Source: Tupaia tana (Eukaryota; Chordata; Mammalia; Scandentia; Tupaiidae). From it: 64,000 bases of DNA. Positions 12,694 to 50,940 of the stretch are shown here, in pieces. The notes under the pieces are model-generated. The model was given only the letters and a program-made list of their open reading frames with translations, was not told the origin of the DNA and ran no database searches. The stretch covers positions 1,798,001-1,862,000 of the forward strand of contig JAKSZU010000018.1 of assembly GCA_026018925.1 (NCBI GenBank), given 5' to 3'. Numbering within the stretch: the stretch's first letter is position 1; every line of letters starts with the position of its first letter. Both the position numbers and the translations under genes were made by a program.

Positions 12694-15567
12694 CAGAGAG
12701 CTAAAGGGCTCAGCACAGACGCACACTGGCGGGGGGTGTGGGCTCTCCCCTCACCTGGCGGTGGCCGCGGCCCTGTGCAGCGCTGCCTCCTGCAGGACAC
12801 CCCGGGCCAGGGGACAGCGACCAGCCGGAGCGGACCTGGGGCTCCAGACCGGGCAGGCTTGTTCACAGCCCTGAGCCGAGTGGGGTTCCCAGTCGGCCCA
12901 GGGCACTGTGGTCGTGGAGGGTGGCGGTGGAGAGCTCTCAACCAAGCTCCATGCCTTGTCTCTAAATCTACAACTATCCCGAGGAGATAAAACGAACCTG
13001 GCCGAAGGCCAGAGCTCTAGGAGATGAGGGAGTGGACGCAGGGAGCTGGGGGCAGAAGCCCGCAGCACTGCTGATTAGAATCTCCGCCCCGGGGTTGTCG
13101 TTCCAGGATGCATGGGGCTCAGGAGTGCGTCCTCCTTACGTGGTGATGACGGACGGTCACACTGAAGGCTAGGATTACAGGCGTTCTCTGTCCAGCCCCA
13201 GGCTCAGCTGGCAGGCAGGAGAGGGATTTTCTGTGTACTCATTCATTCCCAGAGCAGTTGAGCAAACGGTAATTCCTGGCTCGCACAGATCCGTCAGAGC
13301 TACCAGGTGATGTGACTCCATGTCACTCTGTCACTCAAGTGTCCCTCTGTCCTCTTCTAAATGATGAAAGCTGTGCCCAACCCTGGGCCAGGTGAGCAGG
13401 CGCCAGCGGGGAGCCCTGAGGGCACCCGCGGCCGGTGTTGCCTGGGGACAGCGGGGAGCCCTGAGGGCAGAAAGAAGTGGAAGCTGGCGCCGCCTCTCAG
13501 CGCGTCCAGAGCAGCAATGGCAGAATCCACACCAGAGCCTCTTAGAAAGCACGGAGCAAAGAGGGTTTTACACATTAGCTGGGAAGTCGGGGCGGAGTGA
13601 ACTGGAAAAGTCGCTTTTCAGAGCCACACTAGACCCCCCCGGGCCAGGTTGGTAGGTGAGACTTGTCTGTCAGATAAGAACTGGCCTGCAGGGGAGACCC
13701 GGCTGGCACAGCGGCTCTGGCTGTATGGGGACCAATGACCTGTGCGTGTGAGTGCTGTGACAGGCCCAAGGTCTGTGACAAGAAAGGGTGTCGGAGGCTT
13801 CTATTCAGTTGGCAAAGCGCTGGGATGCTAGTCTGGGACCTTTCCTTCCGCAGGTGCGGCCAGGGTGATGCAAACCTTGCATCATTCGGCCGAAGCTCCC
13901 GGCCCCCTTCCACGTTGAAGGACTGACATCTGGTGGCCGACTCCGACATTGCAGGCTCAGTGCTCCTACCTAACTTCCAGGCTGCGTTGCATCAGCCAAT
14001 GGGGCTCAAGGAAACGGAGGCTCGCCCAGCTCAGGTCACAGGGGGCTCGGCTCACCACCAGCTCACAGGCCGCAGGGCCCTGAGTGCGTGGACCGGTGGG
14101 GTGGAGGGTCCGCGTGGCCAACCTGGAGGCTGTCTCTCCCCGCTGTGGGGATGCGTCCGATCGGGAGCGCAGGCTCTGGGTGCGCGGCCCGGTGGCCCAC
14201 CAGGAGCCCCTGGGGAAGCTCCATCCAGACAGCTGCTGAGTCCAGCCCTGGCAGAGCCCCAGCCCACAGCCCCCTCTGCCCAGATCCTCAGCCCAGGAAA
14301 AGGACAGGTTGTCTCTAAGCACTGCCCTGGCAGCACCTGGACCGAAGTGATCTGATGCTACGAGAAAAACTCTGTCCTCTAAATATCACCGCCAGATATG
14401 TTGAAAAGTGGTTGTTGCAGTGGCCTTACGAAGAGGGGAGACTCCGTCTGACTGTGGGACTGGGAGGGGGGGTCTTTGGGAGATCAGGGCCAGACAGTTG
14501 TGAGGGTGGGCCCACGAGGGCGGCCCTGACAGGATCCTGGCGCCTTGGTAAGAGGAGAGGCCAGAGCCGACACACACTCTAGCCCTCCTGTCGCCTGATG
14601 CCCTGTGCCACCTGACTGCGGACTCCCCATGGCAAGAGGACCCCAGCAGATGCACCCTCCAGGGTCACCAGCTGTATACCCCCTCCCCGTCTACGGTGCC
14701 CAGCTACAGCGGCTGGAGGACAGTGTACAACGCCCCTCAACGGCTTCGCCAGGGAGCTGGGCAAGATGGGGCCGAGGGTACGAACTGGGGCTAGGTTGGG
14801 GCAGGGTGGGGACGCCTGGCTCGGGGAGCACATGGGCATTTAAAATATCGGGGCCGGGTGGTGGCACAGCCACCAGTGGCTGCCTGCGAGACCGACCCAC
14901 ACGGGGACTCTGGTTTGCATGGAGACCCTGCCCCCAAGGACGCTGGCTCACGGGTGCCTACGACCTGGGACTGGCTAAGGGCAGGGAGAACTGCTTTGTC
15001 AAGACCCTGTTGGGGGTACTGCGTAAATAAAAGTGTCCTAAGTCGAAGGACTCGGCTTTCCAGCTTCTATTCTTGCCTGTCCTTTTGTTATAAATATTAT
15101 GCACGTGCATGTAATATACATATGTATTAAGGTGAGGATTTCAGGGGTGCATCTGGGCAATGCTGTCAGCGATGTGACTGTCGCTCCCTGCTGGCCAGCC
15201 TCAGCACCTGTGCTACCTTACCCACCGTCCCCATGAGGGCTCTGGCGGCACCGCAGGGACGTGAGGCTCCCAGTGGCTACTGGCAACTGCCCAGGAGCAG
15301 GTTACGAGGGACACGGACCTTCGTGCTCACGTGCGTGCACAGGCGCGCGTCTGCTTGCTACCCAATTCCTGGAAGGTGATGTTCGCTTGGATCACCCGCC
15401 TGCTGCTTCCTGACTTCAGCACAGCCTAGTGTCACGGGCCAGCACTCGGGGCGGGTGCCCTGGAGGTCCTCTGAGAGGTGCACAGCAATAGCTCATGGTT
15501 CCAATTTGCATGTCGGCTGATACACTATGGGGAGAAATGTACACGGCTTTTTAAATTGTTAATCAAC
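12694..15567. other. Intergenic, no gene seen
   Basis: Contains a possible MIR scrap at about 13,995-14,045 (aaggaaacggaggctcgccc) and a small direct duplication of ggggagccctgagggca around 13,408-13,468. No gene supported. Confidence 0.5.
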
Positions 15568-15741
15568 GGGGGCCGGCAGGTGGTGGTGAAGGCCTTGGAC
15601 TCCCAATGGCCAACTGCAGTTCGAGTCCCGGACCTAGAGGCTTGCTTTTTCACTTTCCCTCTCTCTCTCTCTGCCCATCTGGTCAAATTAAAAATACAAA
15701 AATAAAATAAAGTAAAAAAAAAAAAAAAAACTCCCTGAAAA
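15568..15741 (+). mobile_element. Short-form tRNA-derived SINE with target-site duplication
   Basis: The head ggggccggcaggtggtggtg and B box gttcgagtcccgg pass directly into gcttgctttttcactttccc, then CT-rich DNA, gtcaaattaaaaatac and a poly(A) tail. The central 90 bases found in the long form are missing. Flanks share aaattgttaatcaac (15,553-15,567) and aaactgttaatcaac (about 15,742-15,756). Confidence 0.88.
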
Positions 15742-15756
15742 AAACTGTTAATCAAC

Positions 15757-16934
15757 CATTTCTGTGTAGAGAGGCCAGGTGAGAGATGTGTCATGGTGGG
15801 CCTGGAGTGATACCTGCACCTGCCAACCCCACGGGGAGCCCCTGGCAACAAGAGCGAGCCTGCACCCGCGCCCGGTGTGTGTCGGCTCAGTGTCCACCAG
15901 TTTCCAGCTTGTGACTTCACTCTTGGTGCCGACCGTGGCTCCAGGGCCCCCTGTGAGCCCGTCTTGCCCCACCCAGACCTTGTGCTTAGGCTGCAACAAA
16001 GAGGAAAAAAGACAAAGACAGACATTTATCAGAGCAGGGCCCTGCACCACGTCCCTTCCTGGGACACTAAAGATGAGTGTCCCAGACCTGCCGTGAGACT
16101 GGAGCCCTACACAGTCTAGGCCCTTCGACGGAGGACGACCGTCTCCAAACGCAGCCAGACCTGGCCTGTAGCTTGCAGCATCCACGCGAGTCCACCCTCA
16201 GCCCGCCCTCGAGCTTCCCAGCACACGAGTGTGGTCTCCAGCCTCTGAAGTGACGGCCCACACGCGGGCGACGCGGACACCACCCCTGCCCCGACGTGCG
16301 TGTGACCTCCTCGTATCTCCTCAGGACTCATTCGGACCTTCACTGCTTGGCCATACGCACGAGCACCTTGTAAGTCGTGCGCTTTTGTTCTGAAGGAAGA
16401 GGGCGGGAGGAAGGGCAGGGCGTGAGGCCCAGGGCAGTAACGGTGACGCGCTGGGCGTCTAGTCCCGCGGGGACCACGAGGAAGCCTGGTAGCGGGAAAC
16501 CTCGGCCTACTCGGAAGGCAGTCACAGGAACGCGACTCGCGTAGGTCTAGGCGGTCCTGGGCGACACCCGGCCTGGTCCCTGCCGTGAACTGGGTGAGGT
16601 TCTGAGCGGCCTTTGCTCATCTGGGCTGTCCTGGCTGCCAGGCAGGGGAGGAAGAGGCGGCTCGCCCCAGGCCCGGGCGCGGGTTTCAGACCCACGCTTC
16701 CGTGAAGTCAGCATCTGGTCCCCTCCAGATGGCCTGTCGTCAGGTCCTGTGAACAAAGGCAGAGGAGACCTCCTCGAGAACTAGGAGGTCTGTGTGGCCT
16801 ATTTTCCAGCTGGACGGCTGCAACTCTAGGGTCTAAACTCTGGGTCCTCAGCGCGTGGTGTGGGAAGACGGGGTTGGAAACAGCTGGCTCCGGTTAGGGA
16901 TTAGAGAGCCAGATACTCAAAGGTATCATAGGAC
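15757..16934. other. Intergenic, no gene seen
   Basis: Unique-looking moderately GC-rich DNA; nothing recognised on either strand. Confidence 0.5.
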
Positions 16935-17187
16935 TTTTTTATTTTGAGAAGTTTTTGCTATAGGGCACGCATGCTCGCCAGAGAGACAGACAGAGAAAAA
17001 GAAAGTGAGAAATCACCCCCCAGGGGGATGGCCACGCCGCAATCCCTTCTCCTCCATTCTCCTCTCGGGATCTTGGGCACGCACGCACACGCGCCCTGTG
17101 TGAGTTAAGCTACCGGATCTGGAACTTGAACCACAGTCAACTACGTGGGAGTCCAGCGACATAGCCATTACGCTAACTGCTCGTCCC
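16935..17187 (-). mobile_element. tRNA-derived SINE, full length
   Basis: On +: agtttttgctatagggcacg ... ccccccagggggatggccac ... gtgggagtccagcgacatag ... taactgctcgtccc. It is close to the majority sequence of the family. Confidence 0.92.
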
Positions 17188-17869
17188 AGTATTAGAGGGA
17201 TTTTTAAAACCACCCAGCTGTTAGAACCTCCAGATGTTCACTATGTGGCCAAGGAGTGTTAGTCGAGACAGGTCAGTGTTTACGCTGGCTGAGCTGTTGG
17301 GCAGGACAGCCAGGACCGGCTGGGGAGTCCCGTGGATGTGCTCGTGTGCTCACAACCTGCTCAAGGACCGGGGTCCCGACGTGGTGCTGCTCTGCCACGA
17401 GCGCACCCAGCAGCTTCTGCTCCCCTCGCCTCTACCGTGGCATCTGACAGCTCAACACAATGGCCTTGCCCTCCACGGGCTGCCTCTGGGCTCAGTGACG
17501 AGGAAGACGGAGACAGCAGAGGTAAGGGTCTGTCCGCGATGCCTGGGAACAGGTGGGGCCACAGCCCAGGTCTTCGTTCCAGCCCAGCCAGTAGGAAGCT
17601 CCCCCAGAGGCTGGGACGAGGGCCTCAGGGACCGGAAGGAGGGACGTGGAGTGTCCCCGTGGCACTGGTCTGCACTGGCCAGTTTCGGAGATGGCTGGAA
17701 ACCACCACCTTAAAAGAAAGCAACGCTGCATCTCAAGGAAGATGTAGACTAGGGCGTTTGGATGTTTCTCATTCAAAATAGCGACATGAAGCGAGAGGAG
17801 GGCGGTCCCGTGTCCTGGTTAAGGGAGCCAGATCCTACACGGCCAGTCAGAGGCCACATCCCAGCACCA
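17188..17869. other. Intergenic, no gene seen
   Basis: Unique-looking DNA between two SINE copies; nothing recognised. Confidence 0.5.
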
Positions 17870-18025
17870 GCGGCTCGACAAACATGCCGGGCACGCATGT
17901 GTGTGTCCGACGTCCTGACAAGATGCGGAAGTGGAAGGATTACAGTGTAGCCATGTCCCCGGGGAGTGATTCCTCATTTTTTCTCTCTCACTCCAGTGAG
18001 CACATATGCCCTATAAGAAAAACTA
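17870..18025 (+). mobile_element. Degenerate SINE copy
   Basis: gccgggcacgcatgtgtgtg, gtagccatgtccccggg, then cactccagtgagcacatatg and ccctataagaaaaac match the second half of the family. The head is not recognisable. Confidence 0.6.
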
Positions 18026-18096
18026 AAACTAAAATAAAAGCGATCTGGCAAATTTGAGAAAAAAAATAAATAGAACCTTTGAAAATATAATAACCA

Positions 18097-18298
18097 CCGC
18101 GGTTTGAGACCCGGTGGCTTAAACTCACGCCGGGCGCGTGTGCATGCGTGCCCAAGATCCCGAGAATGGGGGAGAAGGGACTGCGGCATGGCCATCCCCC
18201 CTGGGGGGTGATTTCTCACTTTCTGTCTCTATGTCTCTCTCTGTCTTTCTGGCGAGCACACGCGCCCTATAGCAAAAACCTCTCAAAAAAAAAAAAAA
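18097..18298 (+). mobile_element. 5'-truncated SINE with perfect 16-bp target duplication
   Basis: The copy begins inside the B box (ccgcggtttgagacccgg) and is otherwise young to the cctatagcaaaaacctctca tail. gaaaatataataacca flanks it exactly (18,081-18,096 and 18,299-18,314), so the truncation happened during insertion rather than by later deletion. Confidence 0.93.
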
Positions 18299-18657
18299 GA
18301 AAATATAATAACCATGATTAAAAATGATATGGTTTAACAGATCTGAGGGGGATAAAGGAAGAAACCAGGAACTAGTAGATAAATCAGAAAGAAATACCCA
18401 GAAGCAGCACAAAGGGGCAGAGAGCAGAAGCAAGGCTGAGAGGCCTGGGGGGAGAAGGACCGCCACCCAGATCATCGTTGCAGGTTAAGAGCAACAAGGG
18501 AGAGCAGGAGTACTTGGAGAGGACATGGAGAAACTCCCAGACATGACGAGGCCCGTCATCCAGATTCACAAAGACCCACCAATCCCAAGCAAGGTAAGTG
18601 AAGAGAAACTGATATGTAGGTTTTGCTTTGTGAAACCGCAGAGTAAAATAAAATCTT

Positions 18658-18937
18658 TTTTTTTTTTTTTTTTTTTTTCTTTTTTTGGAGAGGTTTTTGC
18701 TATAGGGTGTGTGCGCTCGCCAGACAGACAGAGAGAGACAGAGAGATAGAAAGCAGGAAATCACCCCCCAGGGGGGATGGCCACGCCGCAATCCCTTCTC
18801 CTCTATTCTCCTCTCGGGATCTTGGGCACGCACGCACACGCGCCCGGCGTGAGTTTAAGCCGCCGGGTCCGGGACTCGAACCACGGTCGACTACGTGGGA
18901 GTCCAGCGACATAGCCATTACGCTAACTGCTGGTCCC
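18658..18937 (-). mobile_element. tRNA-derived SINE, full length, young
   Basis: An intact A box and B box on the - strand, and a long T tract on + (18,657-18,685). Flanks aaaataaaatctt at 18,645-18,657 and 18,938-18,950 are identical. Confidence 0.94.
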
Positions 18938-18971
18938 AAAATAAAATCTTAATAGCCGTTCAAAAAACAGC

Positions 18972-19185
18972 CTGGGGCCAGCAGGTGACATAGTGCTGAA
19001 GGCGCACGTGGCTGGCTACAGTTCAAGTCCCGGACCTGGCGGCTTGAAACTCACGTCAGGCACGTGTGCATCCGTGGCCAAAACCCCGACAGAACAGAGA
19101 AGTGACTGTGGTATGGCCATCCCCTGGGAGGTGATTTCTCTTTATCTCTCCAGCAAGCATGTGTCCTGCAGAAAATTTTTTAAAA
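18972..19185 (+). mobile_element. tRNA-derived SINE (older copy)
   Basis: ctggggccagcaggtgacat, B box gttcaagtcccgg, gtgatttctctttatctctc, then an A/T tail. The next SINE inserted at its tail. Confidence 0.85.
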
Positions 19186-19429
19186 ACATTTTTTTTGGAG
19201 GTTTTTGCTATAAGGTGCATGACCTTGCCAGAGAGAGACAGAGAGGCAGAAAATCAGCCCCCGGGGGGATGGCCACACCACAATCCCTTCTCCATTCTCC
19301 TCTCGGGATCTTGGGCACGCACGCACACACGCCCAGCGTGAGTTTAAGCCACTGGGTCCGGGACGCGAACTGCCGTAGACTACATGGGAGTCCAGTGATA
19401 TAGCCATTACGCCAACTGCTGGTCTCCCA
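19186..19429 (-). mobile_element. tRNA-derived SINE
   Basis: On +: ggaggtttttgctataaggt ... gggacgcgaactgccgtaga ... ccaactgctggtctccc. It stands tail to tail with the copy at 18,972. Confidence 0.9.
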
Positions 19430-19934
19430 AAAAACCTACTTTCTAGAAAGTTCTCTGGAAAACCTCCAAATACCTGGAATCTAAATAACATACTTCTAAG
19501 TAACCCATGGGTTTAAGAAATCAAAAGGGAAATTAGGAAGTATTTTGAAATGAATGAAAATCAAAGCTCTACATTATGACAATCTGTGGTTGCAGCTAGA
19601 GCAGTATTTCAAGGGAAACTGACAGCAGTCAACAGTGAGGGGCCCCAGATCGAGGGCCTCGGCTGCCAAGTTCAGCAACCAAGGCCAAGGTGAATTAAGC
19701 TCAGAGGGAGCAGGAGGGCAGCACTGAAGATCAGGAAGGAGACGAGAGCCGACACCACGCAAGATCCAGGCCTGAGTCCTGCGAGATCAACAGGCTGGAC
19801 AGACCTCTAAGTCGGCCTAGCCTGACCTGGGGGAATGAAGCGGAGACAAGTTACCAGTATCGAGGCTGAGAGACAATGTCGTTACAGGCTTACAGAGAGA
19901 GGATAAGGGGCCAGTGCTATCTTAAACATTTTTG
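19430..19934. other. Intergenic, A-rich, no gene seen
   Basis: A-rich stretch (for example atgggtttaagaaatcaaaa) that could be old LINE sequence. No intact reading frame. Confidence 0.4.
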
Positions 19935-20183
19935 CTTGTTTGTTTAAGAGAGATTTTTGCTATATCAAGTGTGTGCTTGCCATAGAGACAGAGACAGAAA
20001 GTGAGAAATCACCCTCCGGGGCGATGCCCACATTGCAATTCCTTTTCCTCCATTCTCCTCTTGGGATCTCGGGCATGTGTGCACACACCTGGCAGGAGTT
20101 TTAAGCCACGGGGTCCGGGACCTGAACTGTGGTCGACTACACGGGCGGCCAGCAATGTAACCATTACGCCACCTGCAGGACCA
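19935..20183 (-). mobile_element. tRNA-derived SINE
   Basis: On +: agagatttttgctatatcaa ... gtccgggacctgaactgtgg ... ccattacgccacctgcaggacc. Confidence 0.88.
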
Positions 20184-20534
20184 ACGCTATTAACAGACCG
20201 GCCCTGACACTGGCAGCACTCCAGCCACTCCAACGGCTGCAGAATCACAGCGCTCAGAGCACGCAGGACATGCAGGCGCAGCCCACGTGCAGGGTTACAA
20301 ACAAGTGCTGTACATCTGAAGGGGTGGAGGCCACGCGCAGGGCACTGTCTGGCCACAGCAGAAATCAATCACAGATGAACGACAAAGACGGGACAAGATC
20401 AGCTATCTGGAAGTTAAATAGCGCAGCAAGAGGACAGAGTGTGGCTTCCAGCAGCTACGAGGCAGTGAGGCCACGCTTAGCCTTTCCCCCAGACCGTTAA
20501 CTATCACACTGGGTACAATATATTAAATAACGAT

Positions 20535-20730
20535 TTAGTTTGCCAGAGAGGGACAAAGCACGCCCTGACGGGCCGCCGCACCGCTACCTCCTCCTCCACC
20601 GAATCAGGGTTTGGAGTGTGCTCACACGTGCCCAGCATATTTTTTAAGCCACTGGGGCTGGGATTTGAACTGTGTTGTTGACCACGTGAGATTACGTTCT
20701 CTTAATCTTTAGGCCACAGAGGTGGCCCAA
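20535..20730 (-). mobile_element. Degenerate SINE copy
   Basis: gccagagagggacaaagcac, gtgcccagcatattttttaa, ggctgggatttgaactgtgt and ggccacagaggtggccc keep the layout of the family but are well diverged. Confidence 0.6.
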
Positions 20731-20824
20731 AACAAGTTTTCATTTTACTTTCTCCCTTCCCAATCTGTTTCACTTCGCCAAGCATTTGAGGTAGGTCTGA
20801 GCATACCCGTCTGTCCTGCTGAAA

Positions 20825-20930
20825 TCAAGCCTCTTGAAGCTGGTGGCCGCGTCTGTCTTGTCACAGACCTCATGTGACCTTGTACAATGTCCGGCACGTA
20901 GTATTGTCACTGTCGTTACATGAAATGACT
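20825..20930. mobile_element. Possible L2-type ancient repeat
   Basis: cttgaagctggtggccgcgt, ctgtcttgtcac and caatgtccggcacgtagtat resemble the common mammalian ...gtgtctgtcttgt...tgcctggcacatagta pattern. Recognised by eye. Confidence 0.35.
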
Positions 20931-21191
20931 GGCAGCCAGTTCAAAACGACTTCCCGGCACAGGCCCGAGGCGTCTGCGCGGTTACTCTCCCAGGGCTTTA
21001 TTACGACTCACTGCCTTCCCCCAAGGATCCTGGGTGATGCGCGGCTGGTTCGTGCCTTTCACTTCCCAGATGGTAAATGTGCAAAGACCCACCTCGTCTA
21101 CACCACATTAGGGGAACCTTGCAATCCTGCTGATTTTCCCTCAATCCGGCCCATTACTTACAGATACTTTCTACTCTTCCGGATTTCAGCT

Positions 21192-21216
21192 GGAAGGCAG
21201 CAGGGGGCGCCAGACC
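21192..21216 (+). promoter_or_regulatory. CTCF-like motif upstream of KLHDC4
   Basis: ggcagcagggggcgccag closely matches the CTCF core (CCASYAGRKGGCRS). It lies in a SINE-free stretch about 1.2 kb upstream of the KLHDC4 start codon. A boundary or promoter-tethering role is inference. Confidence 0.55.
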
Positions 21217-21689
21217 ATGCAAATAACACACTGTATTAGATGTAGGGTGCTCCGTCAAAGATTCAAAAATGTGAATTTCACTAAAAAAGAACCCAGTATT
21301 TCATTTACTATTTTAGGGTCTCAGTCTTATTTTAGATGTCCTAGTTCCTTTATCTTACGAATGAGAATTTCGACCTCATCTAAATCACCATGACGTGTAT
21401 AACTCAAGAGCCTTCCGACTGACTTAAGATTCGTTCAGATAATACAAATATTAAGCCCTGCTCCCACCAGGTCCTGCTCCATCTCCGTTCGGGAATACGC
21501 CCTGCCTTCTGCTGTGCTTAAGTGGCGACAGCAACGCAGCGCTGACCGACCTGACGGGCCACTCTGCTTCACGTGCATGGCCTGGGGCCCAGCTAACCCT
21601 CACTGATGAGGACTCAGCCTTCTGAGGCTCCCCTAGGTCGTCATGTCTGGGGGCTCCTTTCGGATTGGCTTCTAAAGGGCTTTCTTTTG

Positions 21690-21845
21690 TCTTAAGAAAG
21701 ATCCTTGCTCTAGGGCATGTGCCTCCGGAGAGACAGAAAGCCAGAAATCTCCCACCGCCATCCCCTCCGACCTCCTGCCAGGATCCTAGGCACCTGGCCT
21801 GAGTCCCCCGTAACAATGACGCTGTGACTGGGCCCCTAACTGGCT
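21690..21845 (-). mobile_element. Degenerate SINE copy
   Basis: gaaagatccttgctctaggg, gagagacagaaagccagaaa and ccaggatcctaggcacctgg recall the family. The tRNA-like head is mostly lost. Confidence 0.5.
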
Positions 21846-22290
21846 GCTCTGTCATCCCGCACAGCCTCTGACCTAGCCGGGCTGGACCCTTTTCCGCCTT
21901 ACTCCGTTTCCCCAAATCCGTTCGCACAGGCTGGGCTCGGCTGAGTGACCGGTGTGTGCAGCTCGCTCTGCAGGGAGAAAGCGGACCGTTCCTGGCTGGC
22001 CTTCCCCTGCTGACTTCTTGTCCTCGCCGTAATTGCCTTTCCTTGATGACGAGCCCCCAGATGACGCCTTCTAAGCAGCGAGGCGTCCCGCCTAGCGGGG
22101 TCCATCCGGGGTCGCAGGGAGGGGACAGGGCTGGCGGCCTCGCTCCCCGCCCTCCGGCAGCCGCTGCCCCGCTGGCCCTTCCCCTGTCCCCCGGTCCCCC
22201 TCTCCCCGCGTCTCGTGCCCGGCCCGGGGAGCGCGGGTTCGCGGAGCCTCGGCCGGCGCCCCCACCGCTCCCAAGGCCGGCTCGGAGCCC

Positions 22291-22325
22291 GCCGGAAGCG
22301 GCTGGGCCGACAGGAAGTGACGCGG
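22291..22325 (+). promoter_or_regulatory. ETS and ETS/CRE-like composite sites
   Basis: gccggaagcgg (22,291-22,301) contains an ETS core. caggaagtgacgcgg (22,311-22,325) joins an ETS core (GGAAGT) to a CRE half site (TGACG). Two more TGACG half sites lie at 22,047 and 22,062. Such composites are common just upstream of CpG-island starts and would fit GABP/CREB-type control. The pyrimidine-rich ttctctcgc just after it could be the initiator. This is motif evidence only. Confidence 0.5.
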
Positions 22326-22376
22326 TTCTCTCGCGCCCTCCTCGCCTCCCGGCCCCGCGCGGCCTCGCACCCGGCG

Positions 22377-50369
<27,993 letters not shown>

Positions 50370-50619
50370 GTGAGTGTGCCCAGGCGCTGGCCTTCCTGCT
50401 GCAGCAGGAGACTCCGAGACTCGGACTGGGGCCTCCTTGGGGTGTTTCTGCGTGGACTTAGTCACGCTGGCCTTGGTCCGCACAAGCTCTCCCAAGGCGG
50501 CCTTAGTGTGGGGGCGCTGCCGCGGGGCGGGGGGCGCCGCTGGGATGCCGTCTGTTAGTGCCGCGTGCTGAGTGCAGCTGACTAGCCTGCCTGCTTTCTC
50601 CTCCCTCCACATGGAAGAG

Positions 50620-50648
50620 ACGTCCCCAACCGTGGGTGGCCCCGGTGA
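50620..50648 (+). CDS. KLHDC4: KLHDC4 terminal exon (end of coding, uncertain acceptor)
   Basis: A good pyrimidine tract (cctgctttctcctccctccac) is followed by two closely spaced AGs. Splicing after the second AG (exon from 50,620) gives Asp plus eight residues and a stop at 50,646-50,648, so about 527 residues. Splicing after the first (exon from 50,618) gives a 51-residue Gly/Ser/Arg-rich tail ending at 50,772, so 569 residues. The short form is nearer the human length and would restore a final Asp. cDNA is needed to settle this. Confidence 0.45.
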
Positions 50649-50940
50649 GCAGTCTGGCGACCGCCCAGGACAGAGCAGCAGGCCCGGACGCCGTGGAAGT
50701 CGGCCCGAAGGGAAGGAGAGTGCTCCCGGCTGCCCAGGCCGTGACTCGGAGGGCCCCCCGAGCGAAGGGTGATTGGCCTCGGCGTCCACGCTGTCAAAAG
50801 AGCTTGGATGTGAAGCGAGGCCACCATGCCGCCCTGTGTTCCTGGCCGTCGGGCCTCTGCGTGGGGGGTGAGGGCGAACCGTCAGGGTGAGGGCCTGTGG
50901 GAAGCACATTTGCCCTAATAAATGCGGGGTGCTGTGCATC
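50649..50940 (+). other. KLHDC4: KLHDC4 3' UTR
   Basis: This is the stretch between the preferred stop codon and the poly(A) signal at 50,917. It holds no other reading frame of note. Cleavage is expected 10-30 bases past the signal. Confidence 0.65.
50917..50922 (+). terminator. KLHDC4: KLHDC4 poly(A) signal AATAAA
   Basis: A canonical AATAAA lies about 270 bases after the preferred KLHDC4 stop. It is followed by a GT-rich stretch (gcggggtgctgtgcatcgtgggtctc) suitable as a downstream element. It is the first + strand AATAAA after the acidic-tail exon. Confidence 0.85.

Larger units (their letters stand above)
20931..22079. other. KLHDC4 upstream flank
   Basis: Mostly unique DNA with the CTCF-like motif at 21.2 kb and a degenerate SINE at about 21.7 kb; then the CpG island begins. 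No exon recognised. Confidence 0.55.

Noticed and set aside
1..22000. 3' end of SLC7A5, the expected next gene upstream by synteny
   Set aside because: No transmembrane exon or transporter sequence was seen in any frame. In human the gap between the two genes is tens of kilobases, so its absence is expected.
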